64,000 nucleotides of DNA from Enterobacter sp. EA-1 (GCA_002886105.1 CP025776.1:1426001-1490000), one strand, 5' to 3'; positions 15,327 to 27,059 are shown, counted from the stretch's first letter. The notes: a model not told the origin generated them from the letters alone. Translations and numbers: made by a program.

Positions 15327-16195
15327 CAGCGTTTCTTCGTATGGGTTTTATGGTTATCAAACCAGTTAAAGTAACTGAGTACCCCCGTCGGCGATCGCGT
15401 TGGCGATCTTCTGACGAAACGCGGCGGTACCCAGCAGTTTCTCTTCCGCCGGGTTGGTGATAAACGACGTTTCCACCAGCACGGAGGGGATCGACGGTGA
15501 TTTTAGCACCACAAATGCCGCCTGCTCTGTATTGCGGCTGTGCAAGCGGTGCACGGGTTTAATCTGTTTAAGAATGTGCGAACCCAGCGTCAGGCTGTTT
15601 TTAATAGTGTCGGTCTGCACCAAATCGAACAGCACCTGTTGCAGCAGATGATCTTTATCCGTCGCTTTTTTCCCGGCGACTTCGTCGGCGGCGTTCTCTT
15701 TGTCCGACAGGTATTTCGCCATCGCGCTACTGGCGCCGCGATTAGAGAGGGCAAAAACGGATGCGCCCGCCGCGCTGGGGTTGGTAAAGCCGTCGGCGTG
15801 GATCGACATAAACAGATCCGCGCCATGCTGGTGGGCGATCTCGACACGATCGTACAACGGGATAAAGGTATCGCCGGTGCGCGTCAGCCTTGCGTCAATG
15901 CCCGGGCGCGAAGCTGGGCGCGGACATTTTGGCGATCGCCAGCACAACATGTTTCTCTTTTGAGCCATTATGACCAATGGCGCCGGTATCAATCCCACCG
16001 TGACTGCGGGTCAAGCATCACAATGCGCACTGGCGCCTGCTTTCTTTGCTTTTGGCTGTGGCCGGTGGTGGTTTTTAGCGGCGTCTCGTCCTTTGCGATG
16101 GCGCGGGACATGCCCGACAATGTCAGGGCGGCCAGACCTGCTTTCAGCAGTTGGCGACGCGAGGTGAGTGTTTTTAAAGGTTTAAAAGTGCTCAT
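15326..16195 (-). CDS. amiA: AmiA, N-acetylmuramoyl-L-alanine amidase (Tat-exported)
   Basis: Periplasmic zinc amidase that cleaves peptide side chains from murein during septum splitting. The N-terminus has a twin-arginine signal, [21 protein letters not shown]. Amidase_3 domain: VMLDPGHGGID (zinc His, frame-broken near 16000), [58 protein letters not shown] (zinc/catalytic Glu). Span 289 codons, as in E. coli. Frame changes near 16005, 15925 and 15385. First gene of the amiA-hemF pair. Confidence 0.94.
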
Positions 16196-16410
16196 ACAGC
16201 CTGGAGTTGTATTATCCGTGGTCCCTCGGTGTTATATCGTATCGTGTTTACCGTTACGACAGTCCGTAAGAACTATTGTTTTACTTTTCATTTCAATACG
16301 TGACAGAGTGACATTATGCCATTTTTCAACAGCGAACTCGCTGGATATTGGCTACGGCGGCGCTTAGGGCCATAATCGCTATTTTCACAGTTGAAAAGAT
16401 GGGGAATACC

Positions 16411-16834
16411 ATGGAGATACGCGTTTTCGCCGGAAGATTTCGAAGAAGTGATCACCTTGTGGGAGCGCTGTGGTCTGCTGCGGCCTGGAACGATCCGGAA
16501 ATGGATATTGAGCGCAAAGTGAATCACGACGTCAGCCTGTTTCTGGTGGCTGAAGTGGGCGGCGAAGTCGTCGGGACGGTAATGGGCGGCTATGACGGTC
16601 ATCGCGGTTCTGCGTATTATCTGGGCGTGCATCCTGAGTTTCGCGGGCGTGGGATTGCCAACGCGCTGCTCAACCGGCTGGAGAAAAAATTGATTGCCCG
16701 TGGCTGCCCGAAAATTAACCTGATGGTGCGTGAAGAGAACGAGATGGTGATCGGCATGTATGAACGGTTGGGCTATGAACATATGGACTCTGTGAGCCTC
16801 GGGTAAGCGTTTGATTGAAGATGAAGAGTACTAA
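16411..16834 (+). CDS. ypeA: YpeA, GNAT-family acetyltransferase
   Basis: Predicted acetyl-CoA-dependent N-acetyltransferase with unknown acceptor. [15 protein letters not shown] at the start (frame change near 16433), then motif [20 protein letters not shown] (acetyl-CoA pyrophosphate loop RGRGIA), and [18 protein letters not shown] at motif B. About 141 codons, as in E. coli. Overlaps the start of yfeZ by 14 bp, which suggests coupled translation. Confidence 0.9.
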
Positions 16835-17270
16835 GATCAATCCCGCCGATTACGACAGTCACGGTCGTCTTAAGCTGCCTTTTCTGTTCTGGTTTGTGCT
16901 GTTATTACAGGCCCGCACCGGGTGCTGTTTCTCATGGCCGGCGCGTCACGCGGGCAGGGAGATGCACTGCTGGCATTGTTCTACCCCGACCACGATGATT
17001 TCTGGCTGGGATTGCTCCCCGGCGCGCCTGCGGCGTTGGCCTTTGTCCTGAGCGGTCGCCGCGAGCTGTTTCCCCGTCTCTGGCGCACGATCTATCCCTT
17101 ATTATTGCTGGCGCAACTGGCGTTGTTGTTATGGCAACCCCCGGCGCTGGTTAACCGGCGAGGCGTTATCCGGCCCGGCGATAGCGCTGGTGATTGCCGA
17201 CGTTGTCTCGCTGTTATGGTTGGTGACGAACCGTCGCCTGCGCGCCTGTTTTTATGCCGATCCACATTGA
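16821..17270 (+). CDS. yfeZ: YfeZ, inner-membrane protein
   Basis: Small membrane protein of unknown function with about four hydrophobic segments (FLFWFVLLLQARTWVLFLM, LLPGAPAALAFVLSG, PLLLLAQLALLLWQ, ALVIADVVSLLWLV). It starts [16 protein letters not shown], as in the E. coli homologue. About 150 codons, broken near 16915 and 17155. The ATG lies inside the end of ypeA. Confidence 0.88.
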
Positions 17271-17330
17271 ACGGCACTTTTGCCCTTCCCGGACTCCAAC
17301 AGGCGTTAAATGAACAAGAAAGGAATGTGT

Positions 17331-17912
17331 ATGAAATCCCTGCGTATGGTTGTTTGCGTCCTGCCGCTGGCGTTGGCGGGCTGTTCGACCCTCTCCTCCG
17401 TAAACTGGTCAGCGGCGTATCCGTGGAACTGGTTTGGTTCCTCCGTTGACGTTAGCGATAACGGCGTGGGTAAGATCACGGCGGCAACACCGCTGACTGA
17501 ACAGGCGATCAGCGATGCATTAAGCGGCGATTACCGTCTGCGCAGCGGTATGAAAACGGAGAATGGCGCGGTCGTGCGTTATTTCGAGGCGCTGAAAGAT
17601 AACCAGTTGGCGCTGGTGGTCAACGGTGAAAATGGCGCAGTCAGTCGTATTGACGTGCTGGACCACGATATTGCCAGCGACAAAGGGGTGAAAATCGGGA
17701 CGCCTTTCACTGAGCTGTATGACAAAGCCTTCGGCAACTGCGTGAAAGCAACCGGCGATGACAGCAATGGCGTGGAGTGTAAAGCGCCGGGTAGCCAGCA
17801 TATTAGCTATGTTTTCACCGGTGGGTGGAGCGGCCCGGAAGGGTTGATGCCAGCGGATGACGTCCTGAAAAAACTGGAAAGTCAGCAAGCTTATCTGGCG
17901 CCGTTAATTTGA
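17331..17912 (+). CDS. yfeY: YfeY, outer-membrane lipoprotein of the DUF1131 type
   Basis: Lipoprotein of unknown function; the lipobox LALAGC is at residues 12-17 after [15 protein letters not shown] 17331 has AAGGAATG upstream and is preferred to the in-frame ATG at 17310. Conserved blocks: [42 protein letters not shown]-like C-terminal half. This gene is intact except for a probable frame change at its last 10 codons. About 193 codons, E. coli length. Confidence 0.88.
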   Translation: MKSLRMVVCVLPLALAGCSTLSSVNWSAAYPWNWFGSSVDVSDNGVGKITAATPLTEQAISDALSGDYRLRSGMKTENGAVVRYFEALKDNQLALVVNGENGAVSRIDVLDHDIASDKGVKIGTPFTELYDKAFGNCVKATGDDSNGVECKAPGSQHISYVFTGGWSGPEGLMPADDVLKKLESQQAYLAPLI

Positions 17913-17958
17913 TCGAATCGCGCCGGTCAGCGCTAAAAACAGGTACAATGCTGCAATC

Positions 17959-17986
17959 AATGCCACGGATGCGTGGCATTATTTTT
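17959..17986 (+). terminator. terminator-like hairpin upstream of yfeX
   Basis: 9-bp stem AATGCCACG / CGTGGCATT with a 4-nt loop followed by ATTTTTC. It lies directly before the yfeX ribosome site (AGGAGG), so it may attenuate read-through from yfeY into yfeX. Confidence 0.65.
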
Positions 17987-17997
17987 CAGGAGGAGTG

Positions 17998-18891
17998 ATG
18001 TCTCAGGTTCAGAGTGGCATTTTGCCAGAGCATTGCCGTGCGGCAATTTGGATTGAAGCCAGCGTGAAAGGGGACACAGATGCCCTGCGCGCGGGCAGTA
18101 AAGCGTTCGCCGATAAGCTGGCGACATTTCAGACGACATTCCCGGACGCCAACCTCGGTGCGGTGGTTGCCTTTGGCAACACGGTGTGGCGCGCGCTGAG
18201 TGGCGGGGAAGGGGCGGCAGAGCTGAAAGATTACCCCTCGTACGGTAAAGGTCTCGCACCGGCAACGCAGCACGATGTGTTGATCCATATTCTTTCCCTG
18301 CGTCATGACGTGAACTTTTCGGTGGCACAGGCTGCGCTGGACGCGTTTGGCGATGCGCTGGAAGTGAAAGAAGAGACGCACGGTTTCCGTTGGGTGGAAG
18401 ATCGCGACTTGAGCGGTTTTGTCGACGGCACGGAAAACCCGTCAGGGGCGGAGAAACGCCGTGACGTGGCGATTATTCAGGATGGCGTCGACGCTGGCGG
18501 CAGCTATGTGATGGTGCAACGCTGGGAGCATAATCTTAAGCAGCTCAACCGCATGAGCGTAGGCGATCAGGAAATGATGATCGGCCGCACCAAAGAAGCC
18601 AATGAGGAGATCGACGGCGATGCGCGTCCGGTGACCTCTCATCTGACCCGTGTCGATCTGAAAGAAGACGGTAAAGGGTTGAAAATTGTTCGTCAGAGCC
18701 TGCCTTACGGTACCGCCAGCGGCACGCAGTCTTTATTTTGCTACTGCGCCCGTCTCTATAACATCGAACAGCAACTGCTGAGCATGTTCGGCGATGTCGA
18801 TGGCAAACGCGATGCGATGCTGCGCTTTACCCGCCCGGTAACCGGGGGGTATTACTTCGCACCGTCTCTCGACAGATTGCTGGCGCTGTAA
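17998..18891 (+). CDS. yfeX: YfeX, dye-decolourising (DyP-type) haem peroxidase
   Basis: Cytoplasmic DyP peroxidase; the E. coli protein binds haem and oxidises porphyrinogens and dyes. The catalytic GXXDG motif appears as [11 protein letters not shown] (distal Asp), and the proximal His is in [10 protein letters not shown]. One of the few uninterrupted genes: 297 residues against 299 in E. coli. ATG 17998 follows AGGAGGAG by 4 bp. No Tat signal, so cytosolic. Confidence 0.95.
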   Translation: MSQVQSGILPEHCRAAIWIEASVKGDTDALRAGSKAFADKLATFQTTFPDANLGAVVAFGNTVWRALSGGEGAAELKDYPSYGKGLAPATQHDVLIHILSLRHDVNFSVAQAALDAFGDALEVKEETHGFRWVEDRDLSGFVDGTENPSGAEKRRDVAIIQDGVDAGGSYVMVQRWEHNLKQLNRMSVGDQEMMIGRTKEANEEIDGDARPVTSHLTRVDLKEDGKGLKIVRQSLPYGTASGTQSLFCYCARLYNIEQQLLSMFGDVDGKRDAMLRFTRPVTGGYYFAPSLDRLLAL

Positions 18892-19066
18892 GCGCAACAC
18901 GCGCGATAGCAAGGCCGGGCGGGGATATTTGCGCCCGGCATACTCCCTTCTGCTTATACTCTTTTCTGATTCCAAATCACCAATTGGTATATAAAACCGT
19001 TACTGCTTTCACACTCGTTATAAATAAACTGAAGGCCGGAGAGTCATCAGCTTATAAGGGTGCGCA
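18892..19066. promoter_or_regulatory. yfeX-cysP intergenic: REP-like hairpin and cysP promoter region
   Basis: A GC-rich palindrome (GCCGGGC at 18914-18920, GCCCGGC at 18933-18939) follows yfeX. Downstream, 18960-19040 is AT-rich (CAATTGGTATATAAAACC and a further TATAAATA), the position where CysB activates cysP in E. coli. A CysB site is inferred from position, not proven by match. Confidence 0.45.
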
Positions 19067-20081
19067 ATGGTCGTTAACTTACTCAAAAAGGATATCTGAC
19101 GCTGACAGCGTTGACGCTGTTTGCTGCACAGGCGCAGGCGACGGAATTGCTTAACAGCTCATACGACGTGTCGCGTGAGCTCTTTGCGGCCCTTATAATA
19201 CGCCGTTTGAACAGCAATGGGCGAAAGAGAATGCCGGCGATAAGCTGACGATCAAGCAGTCGCACGCCGGGTCGTCCAAACAGGCGCTGGCTATTTTGCA
19301 AGGCCTGAAAGCCGATGTCGTGACCTACAATCAGGTCACCGATGTGCAAATCCTGCATGACAAAGGCAATCTGATCCCCGGCGAACTGGCAGAGCCGTTT
19401 GCCGAATAATAGCTCACCGTTCTACTCCACCATGGCGTTCGGTGCGTAAAGGTAACCCGAAGAATATCCACGACTGGAACGATCTGGTGCGTGATGATGT
19501 GAAACTGATTTTCCCGAATCCGAAAACCTCCGGCAATGCGCGTTATACCTATCTGGCGGCTGGGGCGCAGCGGATCAGGCTGACGGCGGCGATAACGCCA
19601 AAACGCAGCAGTTTATGACCCGTTTTTGAAAAACGTCGAAGTGTTTGATACCGGCGGTCGCGGCGCGACCACCACCTTTGTTGAGCGCGGTCTGGGCGAT
19701 GTGTTGATCTCATTTGAGTCGGAAGTGAATAACATCAGCAAACAGTACGCGGCGCAGGGTTTTGAAGTGGTGGTGCCGAAAGTGAATATCCTCGCCGAAT
19801 TCCCGGTGGCACGGGTGGACAAAAACGTGCAGGCCAACGGCACCGAAAAAAGCGGCGAAAGCCTATCTGAACTGGCTCTACAGCCCGCAGGCGCAAACCA
19901 TCATCACGGACTACTACTACCGCGTGAACAACCCGGAAGTGATGGCAAAACTGAGTGATAAATTCCCGCAGACGGCGCTGTTCCGCGTCGAAGACAAGTT
20001 CGGTAACTGGCCGGAAGTCATGAAAACCCATTTGCCAGCGGCGGCGAGCTGGATAAGTTACTGGCGGCGGGGCGTAAGTGA
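19067..20081 (+). CDS. cysP: CysP, periplasmic thiosulfate/sulfate-binding protein
   Basis: Binding protein of the CysPUWA sulfate/thiosulfate ABC importer. Signal peptide MVVNLLKK...[15 protein letters not shown] (frame-broken at 19090), mature start [17 protein letters not shown]. Typical blocks: [91 protein letters not shown]. About 338 codons, E. coli length. At least six frame changes. Stop TGA and the cysU ATG overlap by 1 bp (TGATG). Confidence 0.93.
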
Positions 20082-20909
20082 TGTTCGCAGGATCGGCTAA
20101 GCGTGTGTTGCCGGGCTTTGGTTTGAGCCTTGGCAGCAGCCTGTTTTTGTTTGTCTGGTATTGCTGTTGCCGTTGAGCGCGCTGGTCATGCAACTGGCGC
20201 AAATGAGCTGGGCGCAATACTGGGAGGTGGTCACTAACCCGCAAGTCGTGGCGGCGTACAAAGTGACGTTGCTGGCGGCGTTTGTCGCCTCGGCGTTTAA
20301 CGGTGTGTTTGGACTGCTGATGGCATGGATCCTTACCCGCTACCGTTTTCCGGGCGCACGCTGCTGGATGCGCTCATCGACCTGCCTTTTGCATTGCCGA
20401 CCGCGGTAGCCGGCCTGACGCTGGCATCGCTGTTTTCGGTAAACGGTTTTTACGGCGAATGGCTGGCGACATTTGATATCAAAGTGACCTACACTGGCTG
20501 GGTATTGCGGTGGCAATGGCGTTCACCAGCATTCCGTTTGTGGTGCGCACCATCCAGCCGGTGCTGGAAGAGCTTGGTCCGGAGTATGAAGAAGCGGCGG
20601 AAACCCTCGGCGCAACGCCCGGCAGAGCTTTCGCAAAGTGGTGTTGCCGGAGCTGTCTCCGGCGCTGATGGCCGGTGTGGCGCTCTCTTTACCCGTAGCC
20701 GGGCGAGTTCGGCGCGGTGATTTTTATCGCCGGGAATATCGCACTGGAAGACGGAAGTGACCTCGCTGATGATTTTTGTCCGTTTGCAGGAGTTTGATTA
20801 CCCGGCTGCCAGCGCGATTGCTTCCGTGATCCTCGCGGCTTCACTGCTGTTGCTGTTTTCCATCAATACCCTGCAAAGTCGCTTTGGCCAGCGTGTGGTA
20901 GGTCACTAA
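20081..20909 (+). CDS. cysU: CysU (CysT), sulfate/thiosulfate permease
   Basis: Membrane subunit of the CysPUWA importer. Six TM pattern; blocks [59 protein letters not shown], and the ABC-contact EAA loop [14 protein letters not shown]. About 276 codons. Frame changes near 20155, 20355, 20500, 20620, 20695, 20750. The stop shares a base with the cysW ATG (TAATG). Confidence 0.92.
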
Positions 20910-21779
20910 TGGCGGAAATAACCGAATTGAAACGCTATGACAAACCTCAGGTGAACTGGGGGGAAATGGTTGTTGATTGGCGCGGGCGTTCTGCTCTCGG
21001 CGTTCATTCTCGTCGTGCCGATGCTCTACATCTTTGTGAAGGCGTTCAGCCAAGGTCTGGTTCCGGTGCTCGAAAACCCCGGCCAACGCTGACATGCTGC
21101 ACGCGATCTGGCTGACCGTGCTGATTGCCTTAATCACCGTGCCGGTGAATCTGGTGTTCGGCACGCTGCTGGCTGGCTGGTCACCCGTTTTAACTTCCAC
21201 GGCCGTCAGTTGTTACTGACGTTGCTGGATATTCCGTTTGCGGTTTCGCCGGTGGTAGCGGGGCTGATGTATCTGCTGTTTTATGGCTCCAACGGCCCGC
21301 TTGGTGGCTGGCTGGATGCGCATAATCTGCAAATTATGTTCGCCCCCGGCCGGGCATGGTGCTGGTCTCCGTGTTTGTCACCTGTCCGTTTGTGGTGCGT
21401 GAACTGGTGCCGGTGATGCTCAGTCAGGGCAGCCGGAAGATGAGGCGGCCATTCTGCTTGGCGCCTCCGGCTGGCAAATGTTTAAGCGCGTGACGTTGCC
21501 GAATATTCGCTGGGCGCTGCTGTACGGTGTCGTGCTGACCAATGCTCGTGCGATTGGCGAGTTTGGCGCGGTGTCGGTGGTGTCCGGCTCCATTCGTGGG
21601 GAAACGCTGTCACTGCCGCTGCAAATTGAATTACTGGAGCAGGATTACAACACAGTGGGGTCTTTTACCGCTGCCGCCCTGCTGACACTGATGGCTATTT
21701 TGACGTTGTTTTGAAGAGTGCGTTGCAGTGGCGTTTGAACAACCGAGGAAAAACGCCAGCAACAGGAGGGAAATCATGA
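20909..21779 (+). CDS. cysW: CysW, sulfate/thiosulfate permease
   Basis: Second membrane subunit of the CysPUWA importer. Recognisable [41 protein letters not shown], the EAA loop QEDEAAILLGASGWQMFKRVTLP, and ARAIGEFGAVSVVSGSIRGETLSLPLQIE. About 290 codons. Frame changes near 20965, 21080, 21180, 21350, 21432, 21715. The TGA overlaps the cysA ATG (ATGA). Confidence 0.92.
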
Positions 21780-22869
21780 GCATTGAGATTGCCAATATTA
21801 AGAATCTTTTGGTCGCACCCGGTGCTGAATGATATCTCTCTGGATATCCCTTCCGGACAAATGGTTGCGCTGCTGGGGCCATCCGGTTCAGGCAAAACCA
21901 CCTTGCTGCGCATTATCGCCGGGCTGGAGCACCAGACCAGCGGCCGCATTCGCTTCCACGGGACAGACGTTAGCCGTCTGCACGCCCGCGAGCGTCGCGT
22001 CGGGTTTGTGTTTCAGCACTATGCGCTGTTCCGCCATATGACGGTGTTCGACAATATCGCGTTTGGCCTGACGGTGTTGCCTAAACGCGAGCGTCCAAAT
22101 GCAGCGGCGATCAAAGTCAAAGTGACGCAATTGCTGGAAATGGTGCAACTGGCGCATCTGGCGGATCGTTACCCGGCGCAGCTCTCCGGCGGGCAGAAAC
22201 AGCGCGTCGCGCTGGCCCGCGCACTGGCGGTCGAGCCGCAAATTCTGCTGCTGGATGAACCCTTCGGCGCGCTGGATGCCCGGTGCGTAAAGAGTTGCGC
22301 CGCTGGCTGCGTCAGTTGCATGAAGAGCTGAAATTCACCAGCGTGTTTGTTACCCATGACCGGTGAAGAGGCGACGGAAGTGGCCGATCGCGTGGTGGTG
22401 ATGAGCCGGGGGAACATTGAGCAGGCGGATGCGCCGGATCAGGTGTGGCGTGAACCGGCGACCCGCTTTGTACTGGAATTTATGGGGAAGTGAACCGCCT
22501 GCGAGGAACCGTCCGCGGTGGGCAGTTCCATGTCGGCGCGCATCGCTGGCCGCTGGGTTATACGCCCGCTTATCAGGGGGGATGTCGACCTGTTCCTGCG
22601 CCCGTGGGAAGTGGATGTCAGCCGTCGCACCAGTCTGGATTCCCCGTTGCCGGTACAGGTGCTGGAAGCCAGCCCGAAAGGTCACTATACGCAACTGGTT
22701 GTGCAGCCATTAGGCTGGAATCCGGAGCCGCTGACCGTGGTGATGCGTGATGAGCAGCCGCCGCACCGGGGTGAACGCCTGTTCGTGGGGTTACAACATG
22801 CCCGCCTGTATAATGGTAATGAACGGATTGGAAGCCCCGCAGGCGCTTGCTCTGGCGGAGTCCGCCTGA
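21776..22869 (+). CDS. cysA: CysA, sulfate/thiosulfate ABC ATPase
   Basis: ATPase subunit of the importer. Walker [11 protein letters not shown]-loop VFQHYALF, signature LSGGQKQR, Walker [14 protein letters not shown], switch His VFVTHD; C-terminal TOBE-like half [19 protein letters not shown]. 364 codons, as in E. coli. Frame changes near 21808, 22282, 22360, 22490, 22575, 22835. ATG 21776 is preceded by AGGAGGGAAA, inside the end of cysW. Confidence 0.94.
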
Positions 22870-22892
22870 TAGGTTAAACAGACGTGGTTTCT

Positions 22893-22922
22893 GCCGGATG
22901 GCGCTATGCTTATCCGGCCTAC
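22893..22922. repeat. REP element after cysA
   Basis: Matches the enterobacterial REP palindrome: GCCGGATGGCG, short loop, CTTATCCGGCCTAC. Located between cysA and the terminator, a usual site. Confidence 0.7.
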
Positions 22923-22923
22923 A

Positions 22924-22957
22924 AACCCGGTATGCATAATGCGACCGGGTTTTTTAT
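22924..22957 (+). terminator. rho-independent terminator between cysA and cysM
   Basis: 8-bp stem AACCCGGT / ACCGGGTT, 12-nt loop, followed by TTTTTATT. It would limit read-through from cysPUWA into cysM. Confidence 0.8.
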
Positions 22958-22969
22958 TGGACAGCGCTC

Positions 22970-23888
22970 GTGAACACATTAGAACATACCATCGGCAATA
23001 CGCCGCTGGTCAAATTGCAACGTCTGACGGCGGACAACGGCAGTGAAATCTGGGTCAAACTCGAAGGTAATAACCCCGCAGGTTCGGTCAAAGATCGCGC
23101 CGCATTGTCGATGATTGTGCAGGCGGAAAAGCGCGGGAAATTAAGCCCGGCGATGTGCTGATTGAAGCGACCAGCGGAAATACCGGGATTGCGCTGGCGA
23201 TGATTGCGGCGTTAAAGGGTTACCGCATGAAATTGCTGATGCCGGACAATATGAGCCGAGGAGCGCCGTGCCGCGATGCGCGCTTACGGTGCTGAGCTGA
23301 TTCTGGTCAGCAAAGAGCAGGGATGGAAGGCGCACGCGACTCGGCCCTTGAAATGGCGGCGCGCGGTGAAGGCAAGCTGCTCGATCAGTTCAATAATCCT
23401 GATAACCCGTACGCACATTACACCTCGACCGGCCCGGAAATCTGGCAGCAGACGGCCGGGCGTCTTACCCATTTTGTCTCCAGTATGGGCACCACCGGCA
23501 CCATCACCGGCGTTTCGCGCTTTTACGTGAACAACAGAAAAAGGTCACCATTGTTGGTCTGCAACCGGAAGAGGGCAGCAGTATTCCCGGTATTCGCCGC
23601 TGGCCTGCTGAGTATATGCCGGGCATTTTCAACGCCGATCTGGTCGATGAGGTGCTGGATATCCACCAGCGCGAGGCGGAAAATACCATGCGGGCGCTGG
23701 CCGTGCAGGAGGGGATCTTCTGCGGTGTCAGTTCCGGCGGTGCGGTAGCCGGGGCATTACGCGTTGCAAAAGCAAACCCCGGCGCGATCGTGGTGGCCAT
23801 TATTTGCGATCGCGGCGATCGCTACCTGTCCACCGGCGTGTTTGGTGAAGAGAGTTATTCGCAGGGTGCGGGGGATTTAACCCCTTAA
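22970..23888 (+). CDS. cysM: CysM, cysteine synthase B
   Basis: PLP enzyme that makes cysteine from O-acetylserine; the B isozyme also accepts thiosulfate to give S-sulfocysteine, fitting the adjacent thiosulfate importer. GTG start (22970) giving (V)[20 protein letters not shown] lysine in [13 protein letters not shown], substrate loop [28 protein letters not shown], and [16 protein letters not shown] at the cofactor phosphate. About 305 codons. Frame changes near 23150, 23262, 23320, 23535. Confidence 0.94.
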
Positions 23889-23897
23889 GGAGACAGA

Positions 23898-24736
23898 ATG
23901 GAGATGATCCTGTTCAGGGATAAAACCCGGGCGCAGCAGGCCGATATTGTCGCAGTTCAGTCACAGGTGGTGTACGGCAGCGTGGGTAACAGTATTGCCG
24001 TGCCCAATATCCGCCAGCACCAGTTGAACGTGCTGGCGGTGCCTACGGTGCTGTTCAGTAATACGCCGCACTATGACACCTTTACGGTGGCGTGATCCCT
24101 GATGAGTGGTTTAGCGGCTATTTGCAGGCGCTGGAAGAGCGCGATGTCCTGCGCGAAGTGAAAGCGGTAACCACCGGGTATATGGGCAGCGCCAGCCAGA
24201 TAAAGCTACTGGCGCAGTGGCTTACGACACTACGGGAAAAACATCCTCAGCTGGTGATCCTCGTCGATCCGGTGATTGGCGATACCGACAGCGGTATCTA
24301 TGTAAAACCGGAAATTCCTCAGGCGTACTGTGAGCATCTGCTACCGCTGGCACAGGGGATCACGCCGAATGTGTTTGAGCTGGAAGTGTTAAGCGGTAAA
24401 CCGTGCCGGGATCTGCAAAGCGCCATTGAGGCGGCGCAGGGGCTGCTCTCTGACTCGCTGCACTGGATTGCCATCACCAGCGCGCCCGTGGAGGTGGATG
24501 ACGGGCAAATCCATGTGGTGCTGGTCACGGCTGATGAGGTGACAGTGAGCGGTTATCCGCGTGTCGCGACGGATCTGAAAGGGACCGGTGATCTGTTCTG
24601 TTCCGAGCTGGTGAGCGGCATTATTCAGGGAAAACGCTGGATACTGCGGTGCGCGCTGCGGGCGACAGGGTGGTGGACGTGATGGGCTATACCACCGGAC
24701 AAGGGGTATGACGAGCTGATTTTACCGCCGCGTTAA
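23898..24736 (+). CDS. pdxK: PdxK, pyridoxal/pyridoxine/hydroxymethylpyrimidine kinase
   Basis: ATP-dependent kinase of vitamin B6 salvage. [20 protein letters not shown] (substrate site), [38 protein letters not shown], and the anion-hole/base motif [14 protein letters not shown] near the C-terminus. About 280 codons. Frame changes near 24090, 24640 and 24700. ATG 23898 after AAGGAGACAG. It follows cysM by 9 bp. Confidence 0.93.
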
Positions 24737-24745
24737 AATAAAATG

Positions 24746-24768
24746 AGCGCCTTGCGGCGCCATTTTTA
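24746..24768. terminator. bidirectional terminator pdxK/crr
   Basis: Short GC stem (GCGCC at 24747-24751 with GGCGC at 24756-24760), TTGC loop, then CATTTTTAT; A-rich on the other side, so it can serve the convergent crr as well. Confidence 0.7.
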
Positions 24769-24780
24769 TATGCGGTGAGC

Positions 24781-25293
24781 TTACTTCTTGATACGGATAA
24801 CCGGGGTTTCGCCCACGGTCACGCTACCAGACAGTTTGATCAGCTCTTTGATTTCGTCCATGTTGGAGATAACCACCGGCGTCAGGGTTGACTTGGCTTT
24901 TTTCTTCCAGCAGCGGCAGATCAAATTCGATTACCGGGTCGCCAACTTTCACGCGCTGTCCTTCTTCCGCGATGCGTTTGAAACCTTCGCCTTTCAGTTC
25001 AACGGTGTCGATACCGAAGTGAACGAACAGCTCAATGCCGCTATCGGATTCGATAGAGAAGGCATGGTTGGTTTCAAAGATTTTGCCGATAGTACCGTCA
25101 ACCGGAGCTACCATTTTGTTGCCGGTTGGTTTGATTGCAATGCCATCACCAACGATTTTCTCACAGCGAAAACGACATCAGGTACATCTTCAATGTTGAC
25201 GATTTCGCCAGAAAGCGGGGCAACAATCCTCAATGGTTCCGGTGTCTTTTTATCATCAGAAACCAGAGATTTCAGTTTATCGAACAAACCCAT
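24781..25293 (-). CDS. crr: Crr, PTS glucose-specific enzyme IIA
   Basis: Phosphocarrier EIIA-Glc: passes phosphate from HPr to glucose permeases, and controls adenylate cyclase and inducer exclusion. Active-site His in [16 protein letters not shown], second His region upstream ([11 protein letters not shown]). About 170 codons. Start ATG 25293 ([16 protein letters not shown]). Frame changes near 25165 and 24903. Last gene of ptsHI-crr. Confidence 0.95.
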
Positions 25294-25333
25294 GATCTTC
25301 TCCTAAGCAGTAATTTGGGCCGCATCTCGTGGA

Positions 25334-27059
25334 TTAGCAGATTGTTTTTTCTTCCAATGAACTTGTTAACCAGCGTCATTAACTCGTCCGTTGTCGGTTG
25401 AGCAAGAGCCTGCTCTGCTAACACCTTCGCATCTTCGAAGTTCGTGTTACGAATAATCTTCTTAATGCGCGGGATAGAAATGGCACTCATACTGAATTCA
25501 TCCAGACCCATCCCCAGCAACAGAAGTGTAGCACGTTCGTCGCCAGCAAGCTCACCACACATGCCAGTCCATTTGCCTTCAGCATGAGAAGCATCAATAA
25601 CTTGCTTGATCAAAGTGAGTACGGACGGTGACATCGGCTGGTAAAGATGTGAAATCATATCATTACCACGGTCAACTGCCGGTGTACTGCGTTAAATCAT
25701 TGGTACCGATACTAAAGAAATCAACTTCTTTGGCCGGTGTGACGAGCGATAGTCGCCGCGGCAGGGGTTTCCCACCATGACGCCAATTTCAATGCTCTCG
25801 TCGAAGGCTTTACCTTCACTACGCAGTTCCTGTTTGTAGATTTCGATCTCTTTTTTCCAGCGCACGCACTTCTTCAACAGAGATGATCATCGGGAACATA
25901 ATGCGCAGTTTGCCGAAAGCAGAAGCGCGCAGGATAGCGCGAACCTGATCGCGAAGGATCTCTTTGCGATCCATGGCGATACGCACAGCGCGCCAGCCAA
26001 GGAACGGGTTCTCTTCTTTCGGGAAATTCATGTACGGCAGTTCTTTGTCGCCGCCAATGTCCATGGTACGAACGATAACGGCCTGAGAGCCACAGGCTTC
26101 AGCAACCGCTTTGTACGCTTCGAACTGCTCTTCTTCGGTCGGCAGCGCGTCGCGATCCATAAACAGGAATTCGGTACGGTACAGGCCTACACCTTCAGCG
26201 CCATTGCGCTCTGCGCCCGCGATGTCGCGAACGGTGCCGATGTTGGCGCAGACTTCTACCCCGGTGACCATCAAGGGTGATCGCCGGCAGGTCTTTCAGT
26301 TTCGCCAGTTCCGCTTTCTCTTCAGCAACCTGAGCCTGCGCAGCACGCAGGGTTTCGATCTCGTCGTCGCTTGGGTTAACGTAAACTTTGTTGTTCACCG
26401 CGTCGAGGATCAGGTAGTCGCCGTTTTTCACTTGCGTCGTGACGCTGCCGGTACCCACAATCGCTGGCAGTTCCAGAGAACGGGCCATGATGGACGTGTG
26501 AGATGTGCGGCCACCGATATCAGTGATAAAACCGAGCACCTTTTTCAGGTTCAACTGTGCGGTTTCTGACGGGGTCAGATCCGCTGCAACGAGGATAACT
26601 TCTTCCTGGATTGCGCTCAGGTCGATAATTGGCATACCCAGAATGTTGCGCAGCAGACGTTTACCGATGTCACGCACGTCAGCCGCGCGCTCTTTCAGGT
26701 ATTCGTCGTCCAGCTCTTCCGGTGGCCGTAGCCTTCGATAACTTCATGCGCCGCAGCATCGGCAGTCATGCTCTTATCTTTAATCAGGGCTATGATTTCC
26801 TGCTCCAGCTCCTCATCTTCAAGCAGCATTATGTGCCCTTCGAAGATGGCTTCTTTTCTTCACCGAAAGTTTCACCCGCTTTCGTTTTGATCGCTTCCAG
26901 CTGTGCCGATGCTTTGGCACGACCGCTCAGGAAACGCTCAACTTCCGGGTCAACCTTGTCGGCAGAAATTTTCTTCCGGTCGATGACGATCTCGTCTTCT
27001 TTCAGCAGCAGTGCTTTGCCGAAAGCGATACCCGGGGATGCTAAAATGCCTGAAATCAT
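25334..27059 (-). CDS. ptsI: PtsI, PTS enzyme I
   Basis: Phosphoenolpyruvate-protein phosphotransferase, first step of all PTS sugar uptake. Start [19 protein letters not shown]; phospho-His motif [24 protein letters not shown]-binding [32 protein letters not shown]-terminal [10 protein letters not shown] (frame-broken) and [20 protein letters not shown]. 575 codons, E. coli length. Frame changes near 26860, 26725, 26270, 25855, 25770, 25675 and 25350. Between ptsH and crr. Confidence 0.95.

Noticed and set aside
15540-16367. 275-codon plus-strand ORF
   Set aside because: Lies over amiA, whose motifs on the minus strand are clear; shadow ORF.
16318-16376. 19-codon ORF before ypeA as a leader peptide
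   Set aside because: No ribosome site, no regulatory codon run, no attenuator hairpin; not supported.
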